Positions 4,858 through 5,609 of a DNA stretch of 5,609 bases are shown here, in pieces. Position numbers and translations under genes: made by a program. Positions within the stretch are counted from its first letter, which is position 1, and the number at the start of each line of letters is the position of its first letter. The notes under the pieces are model-generated. The model was given only the letters and a program-made list of their open reading frames with translations. It was not told where the DNA came from and did not search any database. The stretch is from the NCBI GenBank assembly GCA_002343445.1, contig DDSP01000024.1, positions 44,595 through 50,203 of the forward strand, given 5' to 3'. This stretch comes from Chthonomonas sp. UBA2387 (GTDB taxonomy: Bacteria; Armatimonadota; Fimbriimonadia; Fimbriimonadales; Fimbriimonadaceae).

Positions 4858-5609
4858 GTGCTGTCCACGCTGTTGGCCACTTGTCTCATGCCTCCCGACG
4901 CCATTGACGAGGCTGTCGCCCGCGTCATGGCGGAACGCCGCATCCAAGGGTTGGCGTTCGCCATCGTCCACGAGGGCAAGACCGTACGAACCGGATGCTA
5001 TGGCCTCGCCAACATCGAGCACGGGGTCAAAGTGCATCCCGACACCGTGTTCGAAGTGGGCTCGGTCACCAAGCAGTTCACGGCTGCGTGCATCCTGCGT
5101 CTGGCCGAGGCAGGGAAGTTGAGCCTCGACGATTCGATCACCAAGTTCCTGCCCCGCGCACCCGCCACGTGGAAGCCCATCGCCATCAAGCACCTGCTTT
5201 CCCACACGTCGGGTATCCAGAACTACACGGGGCTAGACGGCTACGAAGCGACCAAGAAACTCACGCAGCAGCAGTTCATCGCCAAGGCCGCCGACCTCAA
5301 GCTCCAGTTCGAGCCGGGCGCCAAGTATGCCTACTCGAACACGGGATACAACCTGCTGGGCCACATCGTGGCGAACGCATCGGGCAAGCCGTTCTGGGAG
5401 TACCTCCGCGAGAACGTCTGGGTGCCCCTCGGCATGAGGCGGGCCGGTACCCGCGACCTCTTCGAGGTCATCCCGAATCGGGCCTCGGGCTACGAAGTGG
5501 AGGACGGCGTCCTCAAGAACCGTGACAGCGACCTCACCGACATCTTCTCTGCCGGGGCGATGACGGCCACCATCCTCGACATGGCGTCCTGGGCTGCGCA
5601 GTTAGGCCG
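4858..5609 (+). CDS. Beta-lactamase-family (class C / penicillin-binding) serine hydrolase, N-terminal part (runs off right edge)
   Basis: The 250 visible codons belong to the large serine hydrolase family that includes AmpC, DD-peptidases and esterases, which act through an acyl-serine intermediate. The nucleophile motif SVTK is at residues 69-72 in FEVGSVTKQFTAACILRLAE. The block KHLLSHTSGIQNY is at 111-123, and the second motif YSN is at 159-161 in YAYSNTGYNLLGHIV. The third motif (H/K-x-G) would lie beyond the window. The substrate cannot be told, and resistance should not be assumed. GTG 4858 is the first possible start because TAA at 4846 closes the frame. It gives MLSTLLATCLMPPD, a hydrophobic stretch too short and uncharged for a normal signal peptide, although LATC resembles a lipobox loosely. 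ATG 4888 is the alternative; neither has a Shine-Dalgarno. It begins 14 nt after the GGDEF gene but has its own -10 box. Confidence 0.93.
   Translation, partial: MLSTLLATCLMPPDAIDEAVARVMAERRIQGLAFAIVHEGKTVRTGCYGLANIEHGVKVHPDTVFEVGSVTKQFTAACILRLAEAGKLSLDDSITKFLPRAPATWKPIAIKHLLSHTSGIQNYTGLDGYEATKKLTQQQFIAKAADLKLQFEPGAKYAYSNTGYNLLGHIVANASGKPFWEYLRENVWVPLGMRRAGTRDLFEVIPNRASGYEVEDGVLKNRDSDLTDIFSAGAMTATILDMASWAAQLG

Noticed and set aside
4519..5205. Minus-strand open frame spanning the GGDEF gene end and the hydrolase start
   Set aside because: It is antisense to two recognised coding regions and has no motif of its own.

Overview
The window is GC-rich and gene-dense, apparently from the chromosome of a free-living bacterium. 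It has a two-subunit type glycyl-tRNA synthetase, a divergent DnaA-family gene, a CBS-GGDEF protein and, for some genes, start codons placed directly behind a -10 box with no ribosome binding site. Leaderless architecture of that kind is well known in Deinococcus-Thermus and Actinobacteria. My impression from protein style is a lesser-studied phylum such as Armatimonadota, but nothing here proves it.

Layout. (1) 2-400, minus strand: the N-terminal 133 codons of glyQ, running off the left edge. It has a promoter whose -10 box sits 6 nt before the GTG start. (2) 490-1359, plus strand: a cytoplasmic TPR-repeat protein of unknown role, divergent from glyQ. A 10-bp direct repeat lies in the shared intergenic region. 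(3) 1424-2180: a HigB/HigA-type toxin-antitoxin pair. The toxin (Gp49-like, RelE superfamily) is split by a one-base frameshift at a GGGG run, while the XRE antitoxin is intact and overlaps the toxin stop as ATGA. (4) 2181-2446: a 266-bp intergenic region with a perfect 8-bp hairpin, one near-consensus DnaA box, and a promoter (TTGACG-N17-TAACAA) whose -35 region is embedded in a tandem repeat. (5) 2447-3475: a 342-aa DnaA-family AAA+ ATPase. It has no domain I, and its domain IV-like C-terminus lacks the DHTT signature. (6) 3551-4843: a CBS-pair plus GGDEF protein with an intact GGDEF motif, no I-site arginine, and an unrecognised C-terminal region of about 140 residues that looks like two related repeats. 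(7) 4858-5609: the N-terminal 250 codons of a beta-lactamase-family serine hydrolase, running off the right edge.

How the parts relate. From 1424 onward all genes are on the plus strand, but each of the last three has its own plausible promoter or -10 box, so they need not form an operon. The only clear translational coupling is the toxin-antitoxin overlap. The most notable items are the short, degenerate DnaA relative preceded by a DnaA box, the apparent leaderless starts, and the new-looking C-terminal region on the GGDEF protein. I see no CRISPR array, tRNA, rRNA, insertion sequence or prophage structure.
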